DNA of 64,000 bases from Arthrobacter sp. B1805 (GTDB lineage Bacteria; Actinomycetota; Actinomycetes; Actinomycetales; Micrococcaceae). Shown one piece after another: positions 35,412 to 44,098 of the stretch (its first letter is position 1; every line of letters starts with the position of its first letter). Position numbers and translations under genes: made by a program. A model generated the notes under the pieces. It saw only the letters and a list, made by a program, of their open reading frames with translations. It ran no database searches and was not told the DNA's origin. The DNA lies in contig NZ_PJIQ01000005.1 of the NCBI RefSeq assembly GCF_002929745.1, positions 62,001 through 126,000 of the forward strand. Reading direction: 5' to 3'.

Positions 35412-36443
35412 TTAGCGGCCGCCGTCGATGCGGCGGCTACGCTGCTCGATTCCGGGCAGTCCGTACGGGTAGTCGCCGAAGGTCGGAGCGCTCACGTCGT
35501 CGAGTTGCCGCAGCTCGCCGGCTGTGAGGACGACGTCGGAGGATGCCAGGTTGTCCGTCAGCTGTTCCTGCGTGCGCGCCCCGAGGATCACGGACGTGAC
35601 GCCTGGCTGGGCCGCTACCCAGGCAAGCGCGATGTGCGAGGCGTTGACGTCCCGCTCGGCCGCGATTGCGCTCACGGTGTCGATGATCCGCCACGTCCTG
35701 TCCTGCGCGTTGCGCTTCTCCCAGGCCTCCATGCCGCGCTGGGGGTTCTCACCGAGCCGCGTGGCGCCGGTCGGCTCGGTGTCGCGGGAATACTTGCCCG
35801 TCAACCAGCCGCCGCCCAGGGGGGACCAGGGAAGCATGCCCATTCCGGCATCCAGGACGGCCGGAACGATCTCCGCTTCGATCTCGCGCACCAGCAACGA
35901 GTACTGGGGCTGGAGCGTCACCGGCAGGGAGTAGCCGCGCTGGCGAGCGATCATGACGGCCTTGGTGAGTTGCCAGCCGGTGTAGTTGGAGAAGCCGTAG
36001 TAACCGATGCGGCCCTGGACGACCGCTTCGTCGAGGAACCCGAGGGTCTCCTCGAGTGGAGTCAGCGGGTCCCAGGAGTGCACCTGGTACAGATCGATGT
36101 GGTCCACGCCGAGTCTCCTCAGCGACGCGTCGAGCGCTCGGCGGAGGTGGCGCCGCGACAGGCCGAGATCGTTGACGTCGTCTCCCATGGGGAACCGGCC
36201 CTTGGACGCGAGCACCATGCGGTCCCGTTCGGACGGGTTCTTGGCCAGCCATCGCCCGATGATCTCCTCCGAGGCGCCTGCCGTGTACACGTCGGCGGTG
36301 TCGATGAGGTTTCCGCCGGCCGCCGCATACTCGGACAGGATGGCGTGGGACGTCGCCTCGTCCGACTCCGCTCCGAACGTCATGGTGCCAAGGGCCAGCT
36401 GGGACACCGAGGTGCCGCTGTTGCCGAGTTTCCGGTACTCCAT
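35412..36443 (-). CDS. Aldo/keto reductase
   Basis: A 343-residue NADPH-dependent oxidoreductase of the (beta/alpha)8 AKR superfamily, YajO/Tas-like branch. Start MEYRKLGNSGTSVSQLALGTMTFG is typical. Catalytic Asp and Tyr lie in LIDTADVYTAGASEEIIG, the Lys follows in VLASKGRF, the His in IDLYQVHSWDP, and the C-terminal cofactor segment is TSVILGARTQEQLTDNL. Substrate unknown. Downstream of the DUF427 gene with a G10 run between them. Confidence 0.93.
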   Translation of the reverse strand: MEYRKLGNSGTSVSQLALGTMTFGAESDEATSHAILSEYAAAGGNLIDTADVYTAGASEEIIGRWLAKNPSERDRMVLASKGRFPMGDDVNDLGLSRRHLRRALDASLRRLGVDHIDLYQVHSWDPLTPLEETLGFLDEAVVQGRIGYYGFSNYTGWQLTKAVMIARQRGYSLPVTLQPQYSLLVREIEAEIVPAVLDAGMGMLPWSPLGGGWLTGKYSRDTEPTGATRLGENPQRGMEAWEKRNAQDRTWRIIDTVSAIAAERDVNASHIALAWVAAQPGVTSVILGARTQEQLTDNLASSDVVLTAGELRQLDDVSAPTFGDYPYGLPGIEQRSRRIDGGR

Positions 36444-36490
36444 GGAGGACTCCTTCTTCGATGCGCCTGCTGGAACGGCTGGTGTGGATC

Positions 36491-36500
36491 GGGGGGGGGG
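36491..36500. repeat. Ten-G homopolymer between DUF427 and AKR genes
   Basis: Ten consecutive G residues on the plus strand, directly abutting the DUF427 stop codon. On the coding strand it is a C10 run in the 57-base spacer between the two genes. Homopolymers of this length are prone to slippage and to sequencing error. Confidence 0.9.
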
Positions 36501-36785
36501 TCATTCGGTCACTGTCACGCCTTTCCAGAAAGCGTAGTGACCGCGGATGTTCTCCGCCGCTTCTTTCGGCTCCGCGTAGCTCCACGCCGCGTCCTTGTTC
36601 TGCTCTCCGTCCACGGTGAGGGTGAAATAGCTCGCCATGCCTTTCCAGTGGCAGACCGTGGTGGTCTCCGTGGGAGCGAAGAACTCCGGGGAGATGGAGT
36701 TCGGCGGGAAATAGTGGTTGCCCTCGACCATCACGGTGTCCGTGGACTCCGCGATGACCCTGTTGTTCCAGATCGCTTTGGGCAT
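36501..36785 (-). CDS. DUF427 domain protein
   Basis: A 94-residue protein consisting of a single DUF427 domain. Features are PKAIWNNRVIAESTDTVMVEGNHYFP, the TTTVCHWKGMASYF core and WSYAEPKEAAENIRGHYAFW, all usual for the family. It begins at ATG 36785 after AGGAAGAGGAACC. Function unknown; the compact beta-rich fold often occurs near redox enzymes, in keeping with the aldo/keto reductase downstream. Confidence 0.93.
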   Translation of the reverse strand: MPKAIWNNRVIAESTDTVMVEGNHYFPPNSISPEFFAPTETTTVCHWKGMASYFTLTVDGEQNKDAAWSYAEPKEAAENIRGHYAFWKGVTVTE

Positions 36786-36910
36786 GGTTCCTCTTCCTCG
36801 AGACTCCCCATCGAGCGTGGGGACGACGGTGGCGCGCATCCGGAGCGGATGCGTCCCGTTCCGGGTGCAACCCCGGAACCGTGGCATGCATTCCGGCGGC
36901 ACAGGCCGGA

Positions 36911-37687
36911 TCAGAGCTTGCGCACCGTGAGGATCTGCTCCGAGCGTCCGAACGGACCGTCGAGGTCGTGCAGGACACTCGAGGTCAGGCCCACTCCCCC
37001 CGACCCGAACGTGACGCGTGTGTCCAGGCCGAGCCATTCGCCCGTCGGCATCCTGTACAGGTGGATCTGCAGGTCGACGTTCGGGTACATCCAACTGGTG
37101 CCGCCTGGCGCGACACGCGGCGCTATCCCGTTCGCGGCGTCCACCATGCCCACGAGTCGCACGACGTCGGCGGTGGTCCGGCCCTCGACCATGGAGTAGG
37201 GGTTCCGCATCCAGACCTGCCCCCGCCCCGGGCGGTGCCCCGGGACGACGCGGACTTCGAGCGACCTGATGAAGCCACCCGGCCAGGCCGTCATGGCCTC
37301 GTGCGGCCCTGCGTCCTCCGGGCCCGGAATGCGCTGGTCCTCGACCGCGGCGACGGCTGCCGTGTCCTGCGTCCCGAGTCGCCATGCCTTCGCCACGATC
37401 GCCGTCCGCCCGCCCGCCTCCATCCGTGCTTCCACGAGCTCGATAGTCCGGCCGGGACGGACGACGGCGGTGGAGATCTCGAACTCGCCGCGGGGGATCA
37501 TCCCGAGGATGTCGAAGCTCAGGCGGCTGAGGTGCAGCCCGTCCCGTGGCTCGCACTCCAGCAGGCACTGCGTGATGAGCCCGGAAATGGGAGCCATGTG
37601 TTGCTCCTCCGGGTTCCACGCTCCCTGGGCGTTGATCGTCGACTCGAACCGGCCGCCACCGAGGTCGCGGTAGAAGGACTCAGGCAC
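36911..37687 (-). CDS. Acyl-CoA thioesterase-like hotdog protein
   Basis: Starts at GTG 37687, seven bases after AAGGAG, giving 258 residues. Double-hotdog pattern: GGRFESTINAQGAWNPEEQHMAPISGLI at the N-terminus, LHLSRLSFDILGMIPRGEFEISTAVVRPGRTIELVEA in the middle and VDLQIHLYRMPTGEWLGLDTRVTFGSGGVGLTSSVLHD at the end. This is the TesB-like thioesterase-family arrangement (N-terminal 4HBT_3 type). Probably cytoplasmic and CoA-thioester-directed, substrate unknown. Confidence 0.85.
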   Translation of the reverse strand: MPESFYRDLGGGRFESTINAQGAWNPEEQHMAPISGLITQCLLECEPRDGLHLSRLSFDILGMIPRGEFEISTAVVRPGRTIELVEARMEAGGRTAIVAKAWRLGTQDTAAVAAVEDQRIPGPEDAGPHEAMTAWPGGFIRSLEVRVVPGHRPGRGQVWMRNPYSMVEGRTTADVVRLVGMVDAANGIAPRVAPGGTSWMYPNVDLQIHLYRMPTGEWLGLDTRVTFGSGGVGLTSSVLHDLDGPFGRSEQILTVRKL

Positions 37688-37989
37688 GGAGGGTCTCCTT
37701 CGTCGGGGAAGCGAGGCAGAATCATGCGCTGCAGGTGGAGGAGTGGTGCCGATACCATTCTTCCGGCGCGGCACCCGCCCTATGCTAGTGGAGCGGCCAC
37801 CTTCGCAGCGCCGCGGTATGCCGGTCCGGCGCACGACGGGTCGGACTTCTGGAATAGAGTCCGGGCGCGCGGAGTTCAGATGATTGACCTGGTCAACCTT
37901 CCCGACCGGTCCGGCGCAGTACCTTGACCCCGGCGCCGGCGGACGGATCCCGCCGGCGCTGAACAGCAGATCGAACCGAGCGGATCACC

Positions 37990-39531
37990 ATGACCCAGAG
38001 CCCCCTCTCCCCCGTCTCCGACGCGACCCCTAGCCGGGAGGCCGTCGCGCCGTCCGGATCCGGTCCGTCACCACAGATTCCGCAAGCCTCCGCGCAGGGC
38101 GTCTCCGGCGCGCTCCCCGCCCGGGACAAGCTGGTCATCACCCTCTTGCTCATCTCGGCTTTCGTCGTGATCCTCAACGAGACGATCATGGGAGTGGCGA
38201 TTCCCCGTCTGGTCGAGGACCTCGGCATCACGGTGGGCGCAGGACAGTGGCTGAGCACCGCCTTCATGCTGACGATGGCCGTCGTCATCCCGGTGACCGG
38301 CTTCCTGCTGCAGCGGTACAACACGCGTCCCGTGTTCATGGCCGCGATGGGACTCTTCAGCCTCGGCACGCTCATCGCCGCGCTGGCACCGGGATTCGGT
38401 GTCCTGCTGGTCGGCCGGGTCGTGCAGGCCAGCGGCACCGCGATCATGATGCCGCTGCTGATGACGACCGTCATGACGCTCGTTCCACCCGCGTCACGCG
38501 GCAAGATCATGGGAAACATCTCGATCGTCATCTCCGTGGCTCCGGCGCTCGGCCCGACCATCTCAGGGGCCATCCTCAGCGTGCTCGACTGGCGCTGGAT
38601 GTTCTGGCTGGTCCTGCCCATCTCGCTCGCCGCACTGGCTGTCGGTTCGGCGAAGATGAAGAACGTGACCACGCCCCGGCGGTCGGCCATCGACGTGCCG
38701 TCGGTCATCCTGTCCGCCGTCGCCTTCGGCGGAATCATCTACGGCCTGAGCCAGCTCGGCGAGGCGTCGGCCGGAAGCGCCGTCCCCGCGTGGATTCCAC
38801 TCGTCGCGGGTCTCGCCGGCCTCGCCCTGTTCATCACCCGCCAGGTGGTACTCCAGCGGCGTGACGCAGCGCTGCTCGACCTCCGGGTGTTCAAGTCGAC
38901 GAACTTCACCATCTCGATCGTCGCCATCGCGGTGAGCATGATGGCCCTTTTCGGCACGATCATCCTGATCCCGATCTACGTTCAGACCGTCCTCGGAATG
39001 GATCCCCTGGTCTCCGGGTTGCTGCTCCTGCCGGGCGGCCTCGCAATGGGCCTGCTGGGACCCGTCGTCGGACGCGTGTACGACCGCCGCGGCCCACGCA
39101 TCCTCCTGGTGCCCGGAGCCTTCCTGGTCAGCGCCGTGTTCTGGTCGCTGACGCAACTCACCGAGACGACGCCCACCGGGATGGTCCTGGTGGCGCACGT
39201 CGCCTTGAGCGTAGGCCTGGCCCTGATGTTCACTCCCCTGCTGACGTCTGCTCTGGGGTCCGTCAAACCGGCTCTGTACTCGCACGGCAGCGCGGTGTTC
39301 GGCACCGCCCAGCAGCTGGCGGGAGCCGCCGGTACTGCGCTCTTCATCTCCGTCATGACCATCCGGAGCACCTCCCTGACCGACGCGGGCGTCGGTGCCG
39401 AAGCGGCCCTGGCCGGCGGCATCCGGGCAGCCTTCATGTACGGCGCGATCATCTTCCTGCTCGCCATCGTCGCCTCGTTCTTCGTGCGTGCGCCGAAGGA
39501 GACCGAGGACTCGCCCGCCCCGGTGCACTAG
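37990..39531 (+). CDS. MFS transporter, DHA2 (14-TM drug exporter) family
   Basis: A 513-residue inner-membrane proton antiporter with fourteen predicted helices. A 45-residue Ser/Pro/Ala-rich cytoplasmic leader precedes helix 1. Family motifs include NETIMGVAIPRLVEDLGI at helix 1, QWLSTAFMLTMAVVIPVTGFLLQRYNTR (motif A-like loop), GTAIMMPLLMTTVMTLVPP, and motif C-like VAPALGPTISGAIL in helix 5, typical of drug exporters (EmrB/QacA). Substrate unknown; no local regulator is adjacent. A perfect hairpin terminator follows. Confidence 0.93.
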   Translation: MTQSPLSPVSDATPSREAVAPSGSGPSPQIPQASAQGVSGALPARDKLVITLLLISAFVVILNETIMGVAIPRLVEDLGITVGAGQWLSTAFMLTMAVVIPVTGFLLQRYNTRPVFMAAMGLFSLGTLIAALAPGFGVLLVGRVVQASGTAIMMPLLMTTVMTLVPPASRGKIMGNISIVISVAPALGPTISGAILSVLDWRWMFWLVLPISLAALAVGSAKMKNVTTPRRSAIDVPSVILSAVAFGGIIYGLSQLGEASAGSAVPAWIPLVAGLAGLALFITRQVVLQRRDAALLDLRVFKSTNFTISIVAIAVSMMALFGTIILIPIYVQTVLGMDPLVSGLLLLPGGLAMGLLGPVVGRVYDRRGPRILLVPGAFLVSAVFWSLTQLTETTPTGMVLVAHVALSVGLALMFTPLLTSALGSVKPALYSHGSAVFGTAQQLAGAAGTALFISVMTIRSTSLTDAGVGAEAALAGGIRAAFMYGAIIFLLAIVASFFVRAPKETEDSPAPVH

Positions 39532-39570
39532 GAACAGGTACACGCGCTGGTCGGAAGCGCTCGTCACGAC

Positions 39571-39603
39571 GAAGCCCCGCCGGGTCCGTTCCGGCGGGGC
39601 TTC
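39571..39603. terminator. Bidirectional terminator between MFS and Rieske genes
   Basis: A 13-bp perfect stem GAAGCCCCGCCGG / CCGGCGGGGCTTC with a seven-base loop, 40 bases past the MFS stop and 45 past the Rieske stop on the other strand. Three CGTTCGGCT copies follow at 39606-39640. Confidence 0.8.
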
Positions 39604-39648
39604 ATCGTTCGGCTGTCTCGTTCGGCTGGATCGTTCGGCTCGTCGGCG

Positions 39649-40506
39649 TCAGGACTCGGGCTGCCGCAGTTCGATGAAGCCATCGCTCGTGACCCGTGTC
39701 TCGTAGACGGGCTGGGGCACGCTGGCCGGTCCTCGATAGTTCTTGCCGTCGTCGAGCCTGAACATGCTCTGGTGCCACGGGCACGTGATGCAGCCGTTCT
39801 CGATGACGCCCTCTTCGAGGGGACCGCCCAAGTGGTTGCACACGCTGTCCATCGCGGTCAGCTTCCCCTCGTGGCGCAGCAGCAGGATCGGCACGCCGTT
39901 TGCTTCGACGGTATGACGCCCGCCCTCGACGACGTCGGCATCGCTGGCCACGCGGGTCCAGTCCTTCGGGGCCTCGTGCCATGCCGTCCGGTTGACGTTG
40001 ACGCCGCTGGCGTAACTCAGGTGCCCCCCGAGGTAGGCGCTGAAGAGCATCGATCCGAGCCCGCCGAGGCCGAGCAGGACCCCGAGTGCCCGATGGTCCT
40101 TGGCGCGCGCGACCGCGGAGGCGGTGTAGAGCGTGACCGCGAGGGAGTTGCCGGCCGCGTGGACGATCCCGACCCGGCGCTCCTTCTCCTGGGTGTCGGA
40201 CCAGTCGTGCAGGCCCGTGATCGCCGTCGGTACCGCGGAGAGAATCCCGACGGTGACGAGGAGGTCGGCGGCCTTGCGGGAACCCTTGCCGCCGGCGATG
40301 TCCAGGAAGGACGCCATGCTCCAGGCACCGGACGGCACGACGATCAGCATCGGATGCACCGAGTGGCCGATCGCCGCTCCGCTGAGCAGGTTCCGGATCT
40401 TGCGGGGGCGTACGGCCTTGCTGACCGCTGCTGCGAGAGGGTCGGCGATCTTGTCCAGCGACTTCGCGTGCTCGAGTCCGTCCAGCATCGTGTGCAGGAT
40501 GTTCAT
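39649..40506 (-). CDS. DUF2231-Rieske [2Fe-2S] membrane protein
   Basis: A 285-residue protein from ATG 40506 with AAGGAGCAGAGG upstream. The first 160 residues are a DUF2231 domain: HSVHPMLIVVPSGAWSMASFLD followed by about four membrane helices. The C-terminal 110 residues are a Rieske domain: CNHLGGPLEEG (C-x-H) and CPWHQSMF (C-x2-H), the usual two-His/two-Cys cluster ligands. The fusion would place a 2Fe-2S centre at the membrane, suggesting electron transfer, but no redox partner is adjacent. Divergent from the Cys-rich pentapeptide gene. Confidence 0.92.
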   Translation of the reverse strand: MNILHTMLDGLEHAKSLDKIADPLAAAVSKAVRPRKIRNLLSGAAIGHSVHPMLIVVPSGAWSMASFLDIAGGKGSRKAADLLVTVGILSAVPTAITGLHDWSDTQEKERRVGIVHAAGNSLAVTLYTASAVARAKDHRALGVLLGLGGLGSMLFSAYLGGHLSYASGVNVNRTAWHEAPKDWTRVASDADVVEGGRHTVEANGVPILLLRHEGKLTAMDSVCNHLGGPLEEGVIENGCITCPWHQSMFRLDDGKNYRGPASVPQPVYETRVTSDGFIELRQPES

Positions 40507-40756
40507 CCTCTGCTCCTTCTGATCCGGGCCGGCGGTCGGCACGTTCGACGTAAGGTGGGCGATGACGCCCGGTCCTACCGTCGCAGTCGTCGCTACACCT
40601 GACAACAGGACGGAAGGCCGTGAGGTTTTCCTTGGCCATGCGGAGCGATCGGTGCGAGAATCCGGGCGGGCCGGAGGAGAATGGTTCCTCACGACCGTCG
40701 GGAACGCTGCCCAGTCGATGCTGGGCGAGGCGTGCCCCTCCCCGAGGAGGAATCTC

Positions 40757-41617
40757 TTGCCTGCTGTGCCGCTGCACCTCACCGGCCATCCCGGCGTTCC
40801 CCTCACAGCTGACTGCTCGAAGTGCTTCGCCCTGTGCTGCTCCGCCCTGGGATTCGAGAGGTCGAGCGATTTCGCGCACGACAAGCCCATCGGACAGGCA
40901 TGCCGCAATCTCGCCGCCGACTTCTCCTGCTCCATCCACGCGAAGCTCCGCGGCGAGGGATACAAGGGGTGCACGGTGTTCGACTGTTTCGGCGCCGGCC
41001 AGCAGGTGGCGCAGCGCGGCTTCGGTGGGCGGAGCTGGACGGAACACCCGGAACTGAAGCCGGCGATGTTCGCGGCGTTCCCGGTCGTTCGGCAACTGCA
41101 CGAGGTGCTCTGGTACCTCGATGAGGCCCAGCGCCTCGCTGCATCGTCCCGATCCGTTCCGGCTGCGGCCAGGAGCGCCGTGCTCGCGCTGACGACCGAG
41201 ACCGTGGGTCTGGCCCGACTCGAGCCGGAGGGCCTCGCCGGCGCGGACCTGGAGGGGCTCCGCGCGAGGGTCGGAGCAGTGCTCGCGGACGTGAGCGCCG
41301 CGGTGAGGAAGGCGGCCGGTGGGCCCCGTCATCCACGCCGTCTCGCGCCCGGGGCCGACCTGCTCGGCGCTGATCTCGCACACCGGTCCCTCCAGGGCGC
41401 CAACCTGCGCGGCGCCTACCTCATCGCCGCCGACCTGACGGGTTCGGACCTCCAGCAGGTGGATCTGCTCGGTGCCGATCTCAGGGACGCGAGGCTGCAG
41501 GGCGCAGATCTGTCGCACGCCCTGTTCCTCACGCCGATGCAGGTCGCTGCTGCGACCGGCGACAGCCACACACGGTTGCCGAACCGACTCGAGCTCCCGG
41601 GGCATTGGCAGGACTGA
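40757..41617 (+). CDS. Pentapeptide-repeat protein with Cys-rich N-terminal domain
   Basis: I choose TTG 40757, six bases after GAGGAGG, giving 286 residues; ATG 40718 is in the same frame but has no good site. The N-terminal 75 residues contain a Cys cluster (CSKCFALCC, then C near ACRNLA, CSIHAKL, GCTVFDCFGAG), a YkgJ-like arrangement that could bind zinc or Fe-S. A helical linker follows, then about eleven pentapeptide repeats of the A(D/N)LxG type (GADLLGADLAHRSLQGANLR onward) forming a right-handed beta-helix. The combination is seen in actinobacteria; function unknown. Faces a Rieske gene. Confidence 0.88.
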   Translation: MPAVPLHLTGHPGVPLTADCSKCFALCCSALGFERSSDFAHDKPIGQACRNLAADFSCSIHAKLRGEGYKGCTVFDCFGAGQQVAQRGFGGRSWTEHPELKPAMFAAFPVVRQLHEVLWYLDEAQRLAASSRSVPAAARSAVLALTTETVGLARLEPEGLAGADLEGLRARVGAVLADVSAAVRKAAGGPRHPRRLAPGADLLGADLAHRSLQGANLRGAYLIAADLTGSDLQQVDLLGADLRDARLQGADLSHALFLTPMQVAAATGDSHTRLPNRLELPGHWQD

Positions 41618-41704
41618 CCCGCGCATCCGTGTGGAGCCCGCGCGGGATCGACAGCACCCGCCTGCCTGACCGCCGGCGACGGTAAGTAGGCTTATTGTTG
41701 AACC

Positions 41705-42607
41705 ATGAGCTTCAATGACAACGCGCAACTCGACCCTTCACGCGTCAGTGATCGGCGTGGACGCGGTCGCGGTGCGGCCGTGGGAGGGGGCCTCGGTGGT
41801 GGCCTCCTCCTGATCCTCTCGCTGATCTTCGGTCCGGGTGTCGTCGACCAGTTGGGAATCGACGACGGCACAGCGTCGCAGCAGCAGGACTCCGGCGCAG
41901 AGGACGCAATCAACGAGTGCCTGACCGGCGCAGAAGCCAATGAACGGCTCGACTGTCGCATCCTCGGCACCGCGGAGAGCCTCGACAGCTTCTGGCTGCC
42001 CTACCTCGACCAGTTCGGTGTGGCGTACACGCAGCCTGGCGTCGTGATCTTCAGCGACAGCACCGACACCGGCTGCGGGACTGCGACGAGCGCCGTGGGC
42101 CCGTTCTACTGCCCCGTGGACGAGCAGACCTACTACGACACCGCGTTCTTCGACGACCTCGTGACCAGGTTCGGGTCCTCCGGCGGCCCCCTCGCGCAGG
42201 AGTACGTCGTCGCCCACGAGTTCGGGCACCACATCCAGAACCTCATCGGCACGCTCGGCGCCGCCCAGCAGGATCCGCAGGGCGCGGAGTCCGGCGGTGT
42301 CCGCGTCGAACTGCAGGCGGACTGCTTTGCCGGGATGTGGGCCGCGCATGCCACAACGGTGCCCGATCCGGAGTCCGGCGAGCCGTTCCTCCGCCCCTTC
42401 TCAACCACCGACCTGCAGGACGCCCTCTCCGCGGCCGCATCGGTGGGCGACGATCGCATCCAGGAGTCGGCGACGGGCCAGGTCAATCCGGAAGGCTGGA
42501 CCCACGGGTCCAGCGCCCAGCGGCAGGCGTGGTTCGCCCAGGGCTTCGATACAGGCGATCTGCGATCCTGCGACACGTTCGCGGCGGCCGACCTGGACAA
42601 TCCGTGA
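41705..42607 (+). CDS. Neutral zinc metallopeptidase (YpfJ/KPN_02809 family)
   Basis: A 300-residue protein with an N-terminal Gly-rich basic segment, one membrane helix (GGGLLLILSLIFGPGVV, about 31-47) and an extracytoplasmic peptidase domain. Zinc motif HEFGHHIQNL at His171, with the third ligand region VELQADCFAGMWAAH. Four to five Cys residues outside the membrane may form disulfides. The family is widespread and its substrates are unknown. Start ATG 41705 has no strong ribosome site. GT2 gene follows by 41 bases. Confidence 0.93.
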   Translation: MSFNDNAQLDPSRVSDRRGRGRGAAVGGGLGGGLLLILSLIFGPGVVDQLGIDDGTASQQQDSGAEDAINECLTGAEANERLDCRILGTAESLDSFWLPYLDQFGVAYTQPGVVIFSDSTDTGCGTATSAVGPFYCPVDEQTYYDTAFFDDLVTRFGSSGGPLAQEYVVAHEFGHHIQNLIGTLGAAQQDPQGAESGGVRVELQADCFAGMWAAHATTVPDPESGEPFLRPFSTTDLQDALSAAASVGDDRIQESATGQVNPEGWTHGSSAQRQAWFAQGFDTGDLRSCDTFAAADLDNP

Positions 42608-42648
42608 CCCGTTCCGGTCATCCTGCCCGGACCCCCGAGGAGGTACCC

Positions 42649-43410
42649 GTGACCGGACGGCTCGCCGTCGTCGTGCCCGTCTTCAACGAGCCGGGCGTCG
42701 TCCGCACTCTCGAAGCGCTCCGCGTACAGCGCGACCGCGGCGACCTCCACGTCTACGTGGTGGACAACGCTTCCACCGATGACACGGCACAGCGGATCCA
42801 GGACTACGCGGCGGCCCATCCCGAGGTGACACTCACGGTCGTGACCGAGCCCCAGAAGGGAACCGGGGCCGCGAGTGACACCGGCTTCCGGAGGGCGATC
42901 GACGACGGCTTCGAGCTGGTCGCGCGCACCGACGGGGACAGCGAACCCGCGGAGGACTGGGTGCGCCGGATCCGCATACTCTTCGCGCTGCACCCCCGGG
43001 TGCAGCTTCTCGGGGGAACCAGTACCGCGCTTCGGGACGGCCACTACCGGCGGGGCGATGACCTGCTGATGCCCGGCGCACTCTGGCTCCTGCGGATCAT
43101 GATCGCGCTCAAACATCTCGACGTCGCATACCTGCGGTTCGTTGCGGGTCACAACATGGCGGTGCGGGCGTCCGCCTACGTGGCGTCGGGCGGGATCGAG
43201 CGGACATCGATCGACACGCGCGACGAGGACATCGAGTTCTCCGCCCGCGTGTGCCACCGGCTGGGCTGGGCCGCCGTGCGGATCGACCCCACGCTCAAGG
43301 TGGCGACGTCGATGCGCCGGGTGCGCCGCTACGGCCTCGGCATGATGGGCATCCATCACCTCGTGCCGGCCCTCCGCGGCAAGATCATCCGCACCATCGA
43401 CATCCGCTAG
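42649..43410 (+). CDS. Family 2 glycosyltransferase
   Basis: A 253-residue GT-A glycosyltransferase from GTG 42649, five bases after GAGGAGG. The N-terminal VPVFNEP and VVDNASTDDTAQ bind nucleotide sugar; KGTGAASDTGFRRAI and ARTDGDSEPAEDWV contain the DxD-like metal site (D-G-D). The C-terminal part has a possible membrane-associated helix and the catalytic-base-like DTRDEDIEFSARV. No transmembrane segments, so probably a soluble or peripheral enzyme. Acceptor unknown; no cell-wall or polysaccharide cluster adjoins it. Confidence 0.92.
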   Translation: MTGRLAVVVPVFNEPGVVRTLEALRVQRDRGDLHVYVVDNASTDDTAQRIQDYAAAHPEVTLTVVTEPQKGTGAASDTGFRRAIDDGFELVARTDGDSEPAEDWVRRIRILFALHPRVQLLGGTSTALRDGHYRRGDDLLMPGALWLLRIMIALKHLDVAYLRFVAGHNMAVRASAYVASGGIERTSIDTRDEDIEFSARVCHRLGWAAVRIDPTLKVATSMRRVRRYGLGMMGIHHLVPALRGKIIRTIDIR

Positions 43411-43448
43411 CCTCTGCCTCAGCTCCGAGTCCTGCCCGCCGGATACCG

Positions 43449-44075
43449 TCAGCCCGCGCCGCTCCCCCGCACCAACGCAATGGCGTCCTCCACCGTGGGG
43501 AAGCGGCCCTGCCGCGCGCTCGAGACCAGGCGGACGGTCCGCCGGAAGGCGGCGTCGTCGCCCTCGCCCGCCCGGAAAGCAGGCAGGTGCACAAGCACGG
43601 CCGCGCGGCGGAGCAGGGCTTCCTCCGCAGCGGCCCAGCGGTCGACGACGGTGCGTGCACGCGCGGCATCCGGGTCCTTAAGCCTCAGGAGCAGTGTTCC
43701 GACGACGTCGATCGCGAGGGGATCCACGAGATCCGGAACCTGGGCCGATCGGAGGAAGCCCTCGATCCGCGTGAGGTCGGAGTGGCGCAACAGCGGCACG
43801 AACGACTGCAGCAGCACGACTGCCGCCAACCGGCGTTCGAACACCGGCCGGGCCCAGAGCTCGGCGGCGAGCGCTGTGACGTCGTCGTGCCCGAGGCCTG
43901 GATACCGGCGTTCGGCGTTGCGGACGGCGCCGCGGACGGCGCCCACGGACGCGCCGTAGTACTCGAGCCCCGCCCCGTACCGCCGTTGGTGGTCCTCCGC
44001 GCGTTCCCACGAGCTCTCGTACTGCAGGGACTCGTCGATGAACTCGGCGGGGTCACTCACCGGGGCGCTGCTCAT
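43449..44075 (-). CDS. DNA alkylation repair protein (AlkD-like HEAT repeat)
   Basis: Starts at ATG 44075, giving 208 residues. The pattern is that of AlkD-type alpha-solenoid glycosylases: RRYGAGLEYYGASVGAVRGAVRNAERR, then AAELWARPVFERRLAAVVLLQ and five or more helix pairs. The conserved Trp and Arg of the alkylpurine pocket match AWARP- and ERR-like positions, but they cannot be verified by alignment here. Such proteins remove bulky alkylated purines. In-frame upstream codons would overlap the CPBP gene; the ATG before MSSAPVSDPAEFIDE is the reasonable start. Confidence 0.8.
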   Translation of the reverse strand: MSSAPVSDPAEFIDESLQYESSWERAEDHQRRYGAGLEYYGASVGAVRGAVRNAERRYPGLGHDDVTALAAELWARPVFERRLAAVVLLQSFVPLLRHSDLTRIEGFLRSAQVPDLVDPLAIDVVGTLLLRLKDPDAARARTVVDRWAAAEEALLRRAAVLVHLPAFRAGEGDDAAFRRTVRLVSSARQGRFPTVEDAIALVRGSGAG

Positions 44076-44098
44076 GGATTCGTCGGTTCGTCGGTTGG

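Noticed and set aside
36881-37927. A plus-strand open frame antisense to the thioesterase gene
   Set aside because: The thioesterase frame has a ribosome site and a hotdog pattern; the antisense frame has neither.
39606-39640. Three CGTTCGGCT copies after the MFS terminator
   Set aside because: Too short and imperfectly spaced to assign a role; noted with the terminator only.
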